Of a stretch of 33,600 nt of DNA, positions 24,844 to 33,412 are shown piece after piece. Each line of letters opens with the position of its first letter. Positions within the stretch are counted from its first letter, which is position 1. The notes under the pieces are model-generated. The model did no database searches, was not told the origin of the DNA, and worked only from the letters and a program-made list of their open reading frames with translations. The stretch lies in assembly GCA_030154105.1 (NCBI GenBank), contig JASKKP010000024.1, forward strand, positions 1-33,600, given 5' to 3'. A program made the translations under genes and the position numbers. This DNA is from Bacillota bacterium (GTDB lineage: Bacteria > Bacillota > DTU030 > DUMP01).

Positions 24844-25731
24844 TCAGTCCTCTTGTAGAACGGGGGTGGCCTGTACTGCTGGTACAAGGTCACCGGCCGC
24901 TACTTTACCGTCTCCTGCAAACAACTCAAGCCACCGTGCACCGGCGGCTTCCAGGGCCGCCTTCAGCCCCTTGCTCCTGACCTGGGTTGGTGTAACTTCG
25001 ATCCCCTCTTCCTTGGCTTTAAGGTAGGCTAGGTATGGGCCTATGGACAAGTTTTGTGCCCGAGCGGCCGCCCGGGTGCCCAGGTCGCCGCTTAGCGCCA
25101 CAACCTGGGTTTTCTTAATTCCCAACTCAGACAGAAGCTTTGCCACATACCCGGCCAATTGCCTAGCTAATTCCTGGCGCACCTTGCCGTCCCCGGCGGA
25201 CGTTACGGATAGCAAGATAACTTCATCCGCACCGGAAGAAAGCTCTTTGGCATCCCGCGCAGCACGCAGAAGTTCAGCTAACCCTTCGTAGACCTTTTTC
25301 CCGGACAGGCAGCTGAGCTTTGCGGCTATTGTACCGTGAGAGTCGAGGCTCGTTGCGGCAGTTATGGTCTCCCCCTGACCTACAGTTAGCTCAACACCCG
25401 GAGCCGGTTCCAAAGCCACATAGTAGGTATCGGCTGCCGTATCCACCTCTCGAATTCCCGAGGCTTCCTGCTCCGTGGTCTGAACCACATTGGAGTAGAA
25501 GCCGGCCTGGGGAACTTCCACCCTAACCAATCCAATAACTAGAATAAGTGCGGCGGCAACAGCCGCCAAAGCTTTGGTTAAGACAGGTAGGGTACGCCCC
25601 GGCCTGCGCACGCTCACAGCCTGTCCGAGCCGCGGGCAACCCTGTCGCGGCAGCTCGACAAATTCCCCATCTGGTGTCATTACGACCATACTTTCTTTAT
25701 TAATCTCGACCACCAAGCCCCTTACCTGCAA
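24844..25731 (-). CDS. rsgI: Anti-sigma-I factor, RsgI family
   Basis: RsgI-type proteins hold SigI inactive at the membrane until an outside signal arrives. The 295-residue protein has a cytosolic RsgI_N domain (1-48, GLVVEINKESMVVMTPDGEF), one TM helix (about 51-69, VLTKALAAVAAALILVIGLV) and an extracytoplasmic domain with YYVALEPAPGVELTVGQGE, then a helical region. Unlike cellulosome-type RsgI proteins it has no carbohydrate-binding module, so its signal is not obvious. The TTG start at 25729-25731 follows GGGGGG at 6 bases. It is 39 bases after sigI, with an inverted repeat in between. Confidence 0.85.
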   Translation of the reverse strand: MQVRGLVVEINKESMVVMTPDGEFVELPRQGCPRLGQAVSVRRPGRTLPVLTKALAAVAAALILVIGLVRVEVPQAGFYSNVVQTTEQEASGIREVDTAADTYYVALEPAPGVELTVGQGETITAATSLDSHGTIAAKLSCLSGKKVYEGLAELLRAARDAKELSSGADEVILLSVTSAGDGKVRQELARQLAGYVAKLLSELGIKKTQVVALSGDLGTRAAARAQNLSIGPYLAYLKAKEEGIEVTPTQVRSKGLKAALEAAGARWLELFAGDGKVAAGDLVPAVQATPVLQED

Positions 25732-25750
25732 GCTCTTCCCCCCTTTCAGC

Positions 25751-25769
25751 AGGCATTCCTCAAATGCCT
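25751..25769 (-). repeat. Inverted repeat between sigI and rsgI
   Basis: A perfect 7-bp inverted repeat (AGGCATT with AATGCCT) around a 5-base loop lies between the sigI stop codon and the rsgI ribosome-binding site. No T run follows, so it is more likely an RNA stability or translation element than a terminator. A role in setting the sigma to anti-sigma ratio is speculation. Confidence 0.4.
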
Positions 25770-25770
25770 A

Positions 25771-26472
25771 TCACTGCGCTTCCCGGAAGTATTCTTTCAG
25801 GTGCGGAAAATCCCCGCACAGTACAATGAGTACCGCCAGGATATACTTTCGCTGCCTCTCTAGTGTTTTGCGGCTTACCCCCACCTTGCGCGCGATCTCG
25901 GTTAAAGGTAAGCTTTTTCGTTCCGCCAAAGCCGCGAGCCAGGCAGGCGTCTGCGCGATTTCCTTGGCCACCTTAATAGCGCGCAAGCGGGCGTCGCGGT
26001 GGCGAGGGCAGGAACGAGCCACCTCGCGAAAATTAATTCCGTACTCCGCCAGCCGCGCTTTAAGGGCTAAGATCTCTTCCCGCCGCTCCAACTCTTCTTC
26101 GCTGGCGGCTACCAGATTTTCCTGCAGGCGGTCAAGGATCTGGCCGTCTGCTTCTTCCTCCTCTCCTCCTAATACGGTGGCAGGAATTTCCTGCTGCCGC
26201 TTTTGCTCATGTCGGTAGAAATCCAGCAGTCGGCGCCTGATGACCAGCTCACAGAACTTAAGGAAAGAGTTGCCTTTTGCGTCGTTATAGGCATCGATGG
26301 CTTCGTTGAAAGCCAGAAGACCGATACTGCCCTCCTCGTCCTCACCCAAGCGAATATATCGGCCAGAGACCTTGGCTGCTATTGCCAGGATAAAGGGGGT
26401 GTAATCCTGGATGAGCCTCTCCCGTGCCTCCGGAGCCCCTCTCTTTGCCAATGCGAGAAGGTCCTCCCTCAT
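25771..26472 (-). CDS. sigI: RNA polymerase sigma factor SigI
   Basis: SigI is an alternative sigma factor of Firmicutes linked to heat and cell-envelope responses. From ATG 26472 it has 233 residues; the frame is open to a TTG at 26523, whose TTGA overlaps the DUF2905 stop. Region 2 is recognisable in RLIQDYTPFILAIAAKVSGRY and GSIGLLAFNEAIDAYNDAKG, followed by FLKFCELVIRRRLLDFYRHE. The C-terminal helix-turn-helix is RKVGVSRKTLERQRKYILAV. Neither start has a strong ribosome-binding site (GGTGGT precedes ATG by 9). It precedes its anti-sigma gene. Confidence 0.9.
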   Translation of the reverse strand: MREDLLALAKRGAPEARERLIQDYTPFILAIAAKVSGRYIRLGEDEEGSIGLLAFNEAIDAYNDAKGNSFLKFCELVIRRRLLDFYRHEQKRQQEIPATVLGGEEEEADGQILDRLQENLVAASEEELERREEILALKARLAEYGINFREVARSCPRHRDARLRAIKVAKEIAQTPAWLAALAERKSLPLTEIARKVGVSRKTLERQRKYILAVLIVLCGDFPHLKEYFREAQ

Positions 26473-26519
26473 TCCGGGTTTCACCACCCTTACAAAGTTC
26501 GTACGCCTCTCTATATTTA

Positions 26520-26741
26520 TCAACGCCTGAAGATGTTCAGGATGAGCGTTAGCAGCAAACTCAGGATGAGGCTTGTTACCAGGGGAAAATAGAAGGTGAA
26601 GTTCCCACGCTGGATTAAGATGTCACCCGGCAGACGCCCCAGGTTAAACAGCCTACCGGAAAAGGTGAGAACTACACCCATAATAAACAGCAGGGCGCCG
26701 AACCCCATAAAAAGTCTCCCTATTCCCTCCCAACCAGTCAC
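26520..26741 (-). CDS. DUF2905 small membrane protein
   Basis: This 73-residue protein has two hydrophobic helices (about 8-30 and 50-70) separated by the conserved GRLFNLGRLPGDILIQRGN loop, which is the DUF2905 signature. Its function is unknown, but the family is often encoded directly after ruvB in clostridia. The GTG at 26739-26741 follows GGAGGTG at 5 bases, that site lying within the last codons of ruvB. Its stop overlaps the possible TTG start of sigI. Confidence 0.9.
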   Translation of the reverse strand: MTGWEGIGRLFMGFGALLFIMGVVLTFSGRLFNLGRLPGDILIQRGNFTFYFPLVTSLILSLLLTLILNIFRR

Positions 26742-26745
26742 CCTT

Positions 26746-27774
26746 TCACCTCCTTTCAGGAAACGCCAGTTGCATGGACCCTGGGAGCGGGAGACCGAGG
26801 TGCTTGCAGGCCAGCGGAGTAGCCACGCGGCCCCTGGGGGTACGCTGCAGCAGACCCTGCTGCAGGAGGTACGGCTCATAGACTTCTTCGATAGTTCCCG
26901 GGTCTTCGCTGAGGCTTGCTGCGAGGGTCTCCACCCCCACGGGCCCACCACCAAAGTTGATGATCAAAGTCTTTAAGAGCTCACGGTCTGTCCGGTCTAG
27001 GCCAAGCGGGTCCACCTCCAGCCTGGCCAGTGCTTCCTTGGCGATGTCCTCGGTGACCGTAGCCTCTCCTTTTATTTGGGCAAAATCCCTTACCCGCTTC
27101 AGCAGGCGATTGGCAATCCGCGGCGTACCGCGTGAACGTCGTGCCACTTCCCGTGCGGCTTCCGCCGTTATTTTTACCCCCAGTATATCAGCTGTACGCT
27201 TAACAATCCTGCTCAATGCTTCCACATCGTAATACTCCAAGCGTGCTACCACGCCGAAGCGATCCCTAAGGGGTGAAGTGAGAAGGCCGATGCGGGTAGT
27301 TGCCCCGACAAGCGTGAAACGTGGGAGATCGAGGCGCAAGGAGCGCGCGCTCGGCCCCTTACCCACCACGATATCGAGCGCAAAATCCTCCATGGCCGGG
27401 TAAAGGATCTCTTCCACGCTGGGGCTGAGACGATGAATTTCATCAATAAAGAGGACGTCGCCCTTGCCCAGACTGGTGAGGATGGCGGCCAAGTCGCCCG
27501 GCCTTTCAATTGCCGGGCCGGAGGTGATCTGAATGCCTACCCCCAACTCATGGGCAATTATGCGCGCCAAAGTGGTCTTGCCCAATCCCGGTGGTCCGTA
27601 AAGGAGCACGTGATCCAGAGCTTCTCCACGCAGTAGGGCTGCCTTGATAAAAACTTCCAGGTTGGCTTTAGCCCGTTCTTGGCCGATAAAGTCGGAAAGT
27701 CGCTGAGGCCTGAGCGTTGCCTCGAGCTCCTTTTCTTCTGGAAGCGGGTCGCCGGCAACTATCCTTTCCTTCAT
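26746..27774 (-). CDS. ruvB: Holliday junction branch-migration motor RuvB
   Basis: RuvB is the AAA+ ATPase that, with RuvA, drives Holliday-junction migration. It has 342 residues. Walker A is GPPGLGKT (60-67), Walker [10 protein letters not shown] (108-116), sensor 1 is GATTR, and the arginine finger lies in [12 protein letters not shown]-terminal winged helix ([18 protein letters not shown]) binds DNA. The ATG follows GAGGT by 7 bases, and the gene lies 5 bases after ruvA. Confidence 0.98.
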   Translation of the reverse strand: MKERIVAGDPLPEEKELEATLRPQRLSDFIGQERAKANLEVFIKAALLRGEALDHVLLYGPPGLGKTTLARIIAHELGVGIQITSGPAIERPGDLAAILTSLGKGDVLFIDEIHRLSPSVEEILYPAMEDFALDIVVGKGPSARSLRLDLPRFTLVGATTRIGLLTSPLRDRFGVVARLEYYDVEALSRIVKRTADILGVKITAEAAREVARRSRGTPRIANRLLKRVRDFAQIKGEATVTEDIAKEALARLEVDPLGLDRTDRELLKTLIINFGGGPVGVETLAASLSEDPGTIEEVYEPYLLQQGLLQRTPRGRVATPLACKHLGLPLPGSMQLAFPERR

Positions 27775-27779
27775 CTTGC

Positions 27780-28364
27780 TTACCTCTTCCGCAAAACTTC
27801 TAAAGCAGCACGCACCCGTGCTGCAGGCTCTAAGTCCCTCGCCACCCGGCTAAGGGCGGCCTGCACTTCTTCCGGCCTATAACCTAGTTCAAGAAGGGCC
27901 GCTCTGGCCAGGTCGTCTTCAGGCACTTTGTTTTCGTAAGCCGTTTCTTCGTCGGATATTAGCCCGCCAAGTTTTTCTTTAAGCTCTAGAATAATCCGCT
28001 GCGCCGTCTTCTTCCCGATGCCGTTTACCCGCACAAGCGAAGCGACATCGCCTGCTCGCACCAGATAAAGAACTTCGGAAGCAGAGTAGGTTGACAGCAC
28101 GGCCAGAGCAGTGCGCGGGCCGATACCTTCCACCCCCAGCAGCGAGGTGAACACCGTACGCTCCAAAGGCGAAGCAAACCCAAAAAGAACCAATGCATCT
28201 TCGCGCACGTAAAGGTGCGTGTACAGGAACGCTTCTTCCCCCACGTTCGGAAGCGCAGCTGCCGTGTTAGCCGATACCTTAAGGAGAAAGCCAACCCCGT
28301 TCACTTCTACAACCACGGAAGCAGGGTTTTTGTTAACAAGGGTTCCGCGCAGGAATTCAAACAG
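27780..28364 (-). CDS. ruvA: Holliday junction-binding subunit RuvA (probable CTG start)
   Basis: RuvA binds four-way junctions and loads RuvB. The protein is about 194 residues, the family length, and begins (L/M)[11 protein letters not shown]. The two HhH motifs are visible in [17 protein letters not shown] and [22 protein letters not shown]; the C-terminal domain III ends [11 protein letters not shown]. The best-placed start is CTG 28362-28364, 8 bases after GGAGG. The alternative GTG 28371-28373 overlaps that same GGAGG and so lacks a proper ribosome-binding site. The ruvC stop TGA lies inside the first codons of ruvA, so the genes are coupled. Confidence 0.95.
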   Translation of the reverse strand: MFEFLRGTLVNKNPASVVVEVNGVGFLLKVSANTAAALPNVGEEAFLYTHLYVREDALVLFGFASPLERTVFTSLLGVEGIGPRTALAVLSTYSASEVLYLVRAGDVASLVRVNGIGKKTAQRIILELKEKLGGLISDEETAYENKVPEDDLARAALLELGYRPEEVQAALSRVARDLEPAARVRAALEVLRKR

Positions 28365-28863
28365 GCTTTTCACCTCCCTGCCGGGTTCGTTCCGTAAAGC
28401 GAGCCACCTGTGCGTGGCAAAGAGCAACGGCCAAAGCATCGGCTGCGTCGTCCGGCTTGGGTAGATCAGGAAGGCCAAAACTGCGGCGCAGCATCTCTTG
28501 GACCTGCCTCTTTTCCGCCCGTCCGTACCCTACTACGGCCTGTTTTACCTCAGGTGGGGTATACTCCGCCACAGGAATTCCGCGCTCGGCAGCAGCCAAA
28601 AGCACTACACCACGGGCCTGGGCGACGTTGACGGCCGTGCGCGCATTTTTATTGAAGAAGAGCGCTTCTAGGGCCAAGACTTCCGCACCGCACGCCAGCA
28701 CCTCCTGCAGGCGTTGATGAAGAACGTACAGGCGCTCAGCGGTGGATAGAAGCGATGGTGTTTCTAGGCAGCCGTAACTGAGCACCTTGACATTTCCATC
28801 TGTTAGTTCAACCAGCGCGTAGCCACAGCGGCCGATTCCCGGATCTATCCCACAAATGAGCAT
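28357..28863 (-). CDS. ruvC: Crossover junction endodeoxyribonuclease RuvC
   Basis: RuvC resolves Holliday junctions by paired nicks. The 168-residue protein contains the acidic catalytic residues D7 (CGIDPGIGRCG), E66 (ALEALFF), and D139 and D142 (KPDDAADALAVALCH). ATG 28861-28863 follows GAGGAGG. It heads the ruvC-ruvA-ruvB run. Confidence 0.97.
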   Translation of the reverse strand: MLICGIDPGIGRCGYALVELTDGNVKVLSYGCLETPSLLSTAERLYVLHQRLQEVLACGAEVLALEALFFNKNARTAVNVAQARGVVLLAAAERGIPVAEYTPPEVKQAVVGYGRAEKRQVQEMLRRSFGLPDLPKPDDAADALAVALCHAQVARFTERTRQGGEKPV

Positions 28864-29072
28864 CTTATTCCTCCTCTTTTTTATAGCTTCTACGCCTCCC
28901 TCTAAAAACCCTTTTTTGCCATCATCTGCCTCTGGGTTTCAGCTTGAGCAAGTAGCCCCGCACATCAAGACCGTCGGCCCCGGTTCCCCTGGTTGCCTCT
29001 CTTTGCCCACCGGATAAGTGGAGGATAGCCTTAGGCAGCATCCAGGCGAGTGGGCCATGAAAAGAGGACCTG

Positions 29073-29600
29073 CTAATTCATCAGGCCCTCGAGGACTTGC
29101 GACAGTTGTTCTTGGCTTTCGATCGGTATGCCGGCCTTCAGGTCCAACAGCGCCTCCTCAGGTAAACCGGCAGCCGATATTCCCGTGCGTTCTTTAAGCT
29201 CCTTCGGCCCTCCCGGCGTACCGTAAAATACGGTGACCTCATCCCCGTCCAGACCGACGAACAAGTTTCCCTTGCACGCTGGGCATAACCCGGGTTGGGA
29301 AGTAGTAAGGCGAAGATTGCCTTCGCTGACCGTCACGTTCCAAGCTGGATAGAGCCGGGAGAGCTGATCTAGGTTTAGGCCTTGCTGGCTCCTGGGAAGC
29401 TCCTTCTCGGATCGGACGACGTGACCGCAGCCATCGTAGGTAACTTCTTCCACCACACGGGTGTTAGGGCCGGTAAGGAAAACGGGACTAGGCGCTTCAT
29501 TTGTACGGAGTGAAACCCACTTCCAAGCACTGATTGCTCCAGCCAAAAGCAGGCCAACTAAGATAATGCCGAGCCAGACCCTTTGCCTGGGAGCGTTCAT
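29073..29600 (-). CDS. bofC: BofC-like protein (forespore regulator C-terminal domain)
   Basis: This 175-residue protein has one N-terminal TM helix (about 8-27, VWLGIILVGLLLAGAISAWKW) and an extracytoplasmic part. YDGCGH (about 55-60) begins a region resembling BofC-type proteins of clostridia, and a CPAC pair occurs at about 106-109. The C-terminus (EALLDLKAGIPIESQEQLSQVLEGL) matches the BofC C-terminal domain pattern. In B. subtilis BofC restrains SpoIVB signalling during sigma-K activation and is also encoded next to ruvA. The assignment rests on this synteny plus partial motif likeness. ATG 29598-29600 follows GGGGGAG. Confidence 0.72.
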   Translation of the reverse strand: MNAPRQRVWLGIILVGLLLAGAISAWKWVSLRTNEAPSPVFLTGPNTRVVEEVTYDGCGHVVRSEKELPRSQQGLNLDQLSRLYPAWNVTVSEGNLRLTTSQPGLCPACKGNLFVGLDGDEVTVFYGTPGGPKELKERTGISAAGLPEEALLDLKAGIPIESQEQLSQVLEGLMN

Positions 29601-29734
29601 CGTAGTCTCCCCCTCATGATGCGGAAATACGTTTCTTATCTTGCTATCATTCCCTACCCAAGCTCAATTTACACCTGCTACTTAAATACTCAAAGAACGC
29701 ATCCGGCGTTAAAAAGGGTCCGGCAATGTTAACT

Positions 29735-29765
29735 AAAGAAAAACGAGCGCCCGAAGCGCCCGCTC
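29735..29765 (-). terminator. Intrinsic terminator overlapping the yebC stop codon
   Basis: On the minus strand a GC-rich hairpin (complement of 29745-29765: GAGCG ... CGCTC with an inner TTCG-containing loop) is followed by a TTTTTCTTT run. The stem begins in the last codon positions of yebC. Confidence 0.75.
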
Positions 29766-30522
29766 AATTCCCTCCGAACGAAGCTAAAACCTCATCCGGA
29801 ATCTCAAAGTTGGCATAAACCTCTTGAACGTCGTCGTGTTCCTCCAGCGCTTCCATTAATTTAAGCATCTGCTCTGCCTCTTTGCCTTGCAACTCTACCG
29901 TAGTCTGCGGAATCCTCGTTATTTCGGCCTCGGCGAACTTATAACCCTGCTTGGTCAGGGCTTCCTGTACCTTCGCAAAGTCAGCCGGGTCGGTGATGAT
30001 CTGCAGAGTATCTTCGTCTTCTTTCACATCCTCAGCTCCCGCCTCGAGGGCGTCAAGCATTACTTCGTCGACGGTTTTCGTTAACTCGGCCCGGTTGAGC
30101 ACTAGGCTGCCTTTCTGGTTGAATAGCCAAGATACACAGCCCGTCTCACCGAGGTTTCCGCCGTGACGGGCGAAAATGTGACGGATTTCGGATGCGGTGC
30201 GATTGCGGTTGTCGGTGAGAAGCTCGAGCATGACGGCTACGCCTCCCGGACCGTAACCCTCATACACAAGTTCCTCATAGTTGGCAGCATCTTGGGCTCC
30301 CGAAGCCTTAGCAATCACCCGCATAATGTTTTCGTTGGGCATGTTGAAGGAGCGAGCCTTTTCAATCGCCATTTTGAGCCGCAGGTTGCTGTTAGGATCT
30401 GGTCCGCCCTGCCGGACTGCCACCATAAGCTCGCGCCCCAGGCGAGTGAAAATCCTACCCTTCTCCGCGTCAGCTTTCGCCTTCTTATGCTTGATATTTG
30501 CCCATTTAGAGTGTCCGGACAT
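29764..30522 (-). CDS. yebC: YebC/PmpR-family protein
   Basis: YebC-type proteins were named as transcriptional regulators; some members also act on ribosomes stalled at proline stretches. The 252-residue product shows the signature MSGHSKWANIKHKKAKADAEKG at the start, GGPDPNSNLRLKMAIEKAR, NMPNENIMRVIAKASG and YEGYGPGGVAVMLELLTDN. The acidic C-terminal domain includes LMEALEEHDDVQEVYANFEI. ATG 30520-30522 follows GGGGGAAAAC; the longer frame to 30597 is not conserved. In many Firmicutes yebC precedes ruvC, as here with bofC between. Confidence 0.97.
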   Translation of the reverse strand: MSGHSKWANIKHKKAKADAEKGRIFTRLGRELMVAVRQGGPDPNSNLRLKMAIEKARSFNMPNENIMRVIAKASGAQDAANYEELVYEGYGPGGVAVMLELLTDNRNRTASEIRHIFARHGGNLGETGCVSWLFNQKGSLVLNRAELTKTVDEVMLDALEAGAEDVKEDEDTLQIITDPADFAKVQEALTKQGYKFAEAEITRIPQTTVELQGKEAEQMLKLMEALEEHDDVQEVYANFEIPDEVLASFGGN

Positions 30523-30603
30523 ATGGTTTTCCCCCGTTTGCTTGCGCGTGCCGGGAGTATACGCGCTAATAAATAAAATGAGAACTAAATCCCCCAACTG
30601 CTT

Positions 30604-30631
30604 ATTTTACCATAGACCGAGCTCCATTGAA
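30604..30631 (-). promoter_or_regulatory. Probable extended -10 promoter of yebC
   Basis: A -10 TAAAAT (complement of 30604-30609) is preceded by TATGG, an extended -10 element, and by a weaker -35 TTCAAT (complement of 30626-30631) at 16 bases. The -35 overlaps the T-run of the nadE terminator. Confidence 0.6.
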
Positions 30632-30657
30632 AAGAAAAACCCGGGCATACGCCAGGC
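30631..30657 (-). terminator. Intrinsic terminator after the short NAD synthetase gene
   Basis: A stem CCTGGC with GCCCGG around a GTAT loop (complement of 30640-30657, one G-T pair) is followed on the minus strand by TTTTTCTTTTC. It begins 3 bases after the stop codon. Confidence 0.75.
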
Positions 30658-30660
30658 TTA

Positions 30661-31392
30661 TCAGAAATCCGGTACCGGAGGGAGACGCCGTTTATGCTCG
30701 CTCTTTTGCCGCATGGCCTGGATGCGCCCTATTACCTCGGGGCGACCTTCGCCGGTAAGAATATACCTGTCGAGCTCGGCGTAGGTAAGGCCCATTTCCG
30801 CCTCATCTGTCTGCCCTTCCCATAGCCCGGCCGAAGGGGCTTTTGCAATCACCGCTTCCGGAACACCTAAGTAACGGGCCAGAGCGCGTACTTGCTCTTT
30901 AACCAGGTTGCCGAGCGGAAGAAGGTCCACCCCGGCATCTCCGTACTTCGTAAAGTAACCTACGGTAAGTTCGCTCTTATTCCCTGTTCCAAGCACCAGG
31001 TAGTCATGTTGCGTAGCCAGATAGTACAGCGTTATCATCCTGAGCCGTGGCTTAATGTTAGCCAGCGCCAGCTCTTTTGGCGAACTGGGTTCGGCAGCCC
31101 TCAATGTGGAAAGCAGGGCATCATAGGCTTCATCGAGGATGATCTCGCGAACTGGGAGATCGAATCTTTCCGCCACCAGCCGTGCATGCTCGGCATCTTG
31201 GGGCAAGCTGTGGCACGGCATGATTACTCCCAGGGAATTGTGGGGAAAGGCCCGCTTGGCAAGACCCGCCACTACCGCCGAATCGATACCGCCGCTTAAA
31301 CCAAACACAACCCCCTTACGGCCGGCTTCCTCCACCTTTTCTTTAATCCAGGCGCTTAGCCGCGCCGCCAACTCAGAGGTCTCCATGTGCAT
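30661..31392 (-). CDS. nadE: NAD+ synthetase, synthetase-only (ammonia-type) form
   Basis: This enzyme amidates nicotinic-acid adenine dinucleotide to NAD+. The 243-residue protein is a single ATP-pyrophosphatase domain with the PP-loop FGLSGGIDSAVVAGLA (SGGIDS 33-38). VLGTGNKSELTVGYFTKYGDAGVDLLPLGNLVK and KAPSAGLWEGQTDEAEMG are also present. It has no nitrilase/amidotransferase domain, so free ammonia is the expected nitrogen donor. The ATG at 31390-31392 lies 7 bases after AAAGG; a second ATG two codons on is possible. It follows the glutamine-dependent synthetase gene by about 110 bases. Confidence 0.94.
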   Translation of the reverse strand: MHMETSELAARLSAWIKEKVEEAGRKGVVFGLSGGIDSAVVAGLAKRAFPHNSLGVIMPCHSLPQDAEHARLVAERFDLPVREIILDEAYDALLSTLRAAEPSSPKELALANIKPRLRMITLYYLATQHDYLVLGTGNKSELTVGYFTKYGDAGVDLLPLGNLVKEQVRALARYLGVPEAVIAKAPSAGLWEGQTDEAEMGLTYAELDRYILTGEGRPEVIGRIQAMRQKSEHKRRLPPVPDF

Positions 31393-31501
31393 TTAACCGC
31401 CTTTCTATTCTCATTCTAGCCGTACCCATTCCTTTTATTTTCTCCCTTTTCCCCAGGAATCCTTCAAATGCGGCATGAAGCTAAGAACTTTGATTCGGTA
31501 G

Positions 31502-33283
31502 CTACAGCCCGTATCCCCAGCCCTGGGCGATGGGCATACGGCGTCCGTCGCCGAAGTGGCGGCTGGTTATACGGAGGATCGGCGGAGCCTGGCGGCGCTT
31601 ATACTCGGCCCGGGCAACCATTTTTATGATGCGGCTTACGCTATCGGTAAGCTCGATAATCTGCTGGACGGCTTTGCCCTTTTCCCCCGCCGCTCTGCCC
31701 ACGGCGCCCGACTGCTTTTCGTGTACGTAGCTGCATAAGACCTGCTCTACCATTTCAGCTGGCAGGCCGGCATCGATCGCCAGTATGGATACTATTTCTT
31801 TAAGGGAACGGTTCTCCTCGACAAACTTCTTCAGTACGAAATCAAGGAAGGGATAGGGCGGGAGGGAGTCGGTATCCTTCTGGTCGGGTCTAAGCTCGGC
31901 GGAAGGAGCTTTGGTAAGGATGGGCTCGGGAATAAGCCCCGGCTGTAGCGTGTTGATATGGCGGCACAACTCGTAGACCATGGTTTTAGGAACATCGCCG
32001 ATAACGGCGAGCCCCCCGGCCATATCCCCGTAAAGCGTCGCGTAGCCTACGGAGAGCTCGCTTTTGTTGCCGGTGGTGAGAAGCAACCGGTTCTCTCGAT
32101 TGCTCATAAACATAAGGAAGTTACCACGAATGCGCGCCTGGGCATTTTCTTCAGCCACATCTAGCCGCGGCGGCGAACCTTCATTCATCTCTGCCAGCAT
32201 GGCCGAAAAAACCTTTTCTATAGGCTTAACCACATACTCAACTCCGAGGTTCTTGGCTAAAGCGGCAGCATCGGCCACACTTTCAGGGCTGGAATAGCGC
32301 GAAGGCATGGAGACGCACTTTACGTTTTGCGGCCCCAGCGCGTCAGCAGCCAGCACAGCGACGAGTGCCGAGTCTACACCGCCGCTCAATCCAACCAGGG
32401 CCCGGCCGAATCCCGTCTTGCGGCAGTAATCGCGGATTCCCATAACGAGCGCGCGGCGGACCCATTCGATGTTTTCCGGAGGGAAAGGCTCCACGTTCGC
32501 CGTAGAACCCCGTCCCTGGTCATCAACATCTGCTACAGCCAAATCTTCGACAAAAGGCTCGCAACGGGCCAGCAGGTTCCCGTCCCTGTCCACCGCAAAG
32601 CTGCAGCCGTCGTAAAGAAGGTCGTCATTACCCCCCACCTGGTTGACATACACCACCGGGCGTAGGTGCCGCCTGGCAAGGGCCCGCACCATGTTGAAGC
32701 GCAACGTCTGTTTACCGAAGTGGTACGGACTCCCGGAGATGTTTATGATCAACTCCGCTCCTGCGGCAACGAGCTCTTCCACCGGGTCCAGAGGGTAACG
32801 AACGTCTTCCCAAAAGGATTTGTCGTTCCAGATGTCTTCACAGATAGTAACGCCTAGACGCCGGCCCCGGAAGACCAGTGGGGTGCGGCTCGGCGCAGGC
32901 TGGAAGTAGCGGTTCTCGAAAAACACATCGTAGGTCGGAAGTAGTGTCTTTGCCTGCATGCCGACCACCTCTTGGTCCGCCAACAAAACGGCGGCATTGA
33001 AGAGGTGGGGTGCCAGGCTGGCACCTGGTACCGGCAGGCCCACCAATGCTCCAATCCCCCGCGTAGCGGGGGCAATAACCTCCTTCAGCACTATACCGCA
33101 TTCTTCAACGAACGCCGGAAGCTGTAGCAGGTCCTGCGGCGTGTAGCCGGGAAGGCTGAGTTCCGGAAAAACCACGAGGTCCGCCCCGCGCTCCCTCGCC
33201 GCATCTATAAACTCGCATATCCGCCTGGCATTCCCTTTCAGGTCGCCTATGGTGGGGTTTAACTGGGCCAGGGCGATCTTCAT
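31502..33283 (-). CDS. nadE: NAD+ synthetase, glutamine-hydrolysing
   Basis: This is the two-domain enzyme using glutamine for the final step of NAD+ synthesis. Its 593 residues begin with a nitrilase-type glutaminase domain: catalytic E41 (VVFPELSLPGY), K112 (AKTLLPTYDVFFENRYF) and C148 (GVTICEDIWND). A synthetase domain follows with GLSGGVDSALVAVLAADAL (SGGVDS about 300-305), TTGNKSELSVGYATLYGDMAGGLAVIGDV and KAPSAELRPDQKD. ATG 33281-33283 is preceded by GGACGGG. The gene lies next to a second, shorter NAD synthetase gene. Confidence 0.96.
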   Translation of the reverse strand: MKIALAQLNPTIGDLKGNARRICEFIDAARERGADLVVFPELSLPGYTPQDLLQLPAFVEECGIVLKEVIAPATRGIGALVGLPVPGASLAPHLFNAAVLLADQEVVGMQAKTLLPTYDVFFENRYFQPAPSRTPLVFRGRRLGVTICEDIWNDKSFWEDVRYPLDPVEELVAAGAELIINISGSPYHFGKQTLRFNMVRALARRHLRPVVYVNQVGGNDDLLYDGCSFAVDRDGNLLARCEPFVEDLAVADVDDQGRGSTANVEPFPPENIEWVRRALVMGIRDYCRKTGFGRALVGLSGGVDSALVAVLAADALGPQNVKCVSMPSRYSSPESVADAAALAKNLGVEYVVKPIEKVFSAMLAEMNEGSPPRLDVAEENAQARIRGNFLMFMSNRENRLLLTTGNKSELSVGYATLYGDMAGGLAVIGDVPKTMVYELCRHINTLQPGLIPEPILTKAPSAELRPDQKDTDSLPPYPFLDFVLKKFVEENRSLKEIVSILAIDAGLPAEMVEQVLCSYVHEKQSGAVGRAAGEKGKAVQQIIELTDSVSRIIKMVARAEYKRRQAPPILRITSRHFGDGRRMPIAQGWGYGL

Positions 33284-33330
33284 TCCCGCACCCGTCCTTC
33301 GCTCTTTAGACCTATCCTTTTTCCCTTAAA

Positions 33331-33360
33331 AGTTTAGCGCAGGTATCGCCGTAGCTTCAA
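33331..33360 (-). promoter_or_regulatory. Possible promoter of the NAD synthetase genes
   Basis: A -35-like TTGAAG (complement of 33355-33360) and a -10-like TAAACT (complement of 33331-33336) are separated by 18 bases, each matching consensus at four of six positions. It lies between the intron end and the start codon. Confidence 0.3.
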
Positions 33361-33412
33361 GGCAAGAAACCTGACGCCTTGCCCGCCGCTCCTCCTTCCC
33401 GGCACCAACAAG

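Noticed and set aside
28864-29072. 39-codon minus-strand frame between bofC and ruvC (ends LDVRGYLLKLKPRGR)
   Set aside because: It looks protein-like but has no ribosome-binding site before its ATG and no recognisable family; too weak to call a gene.
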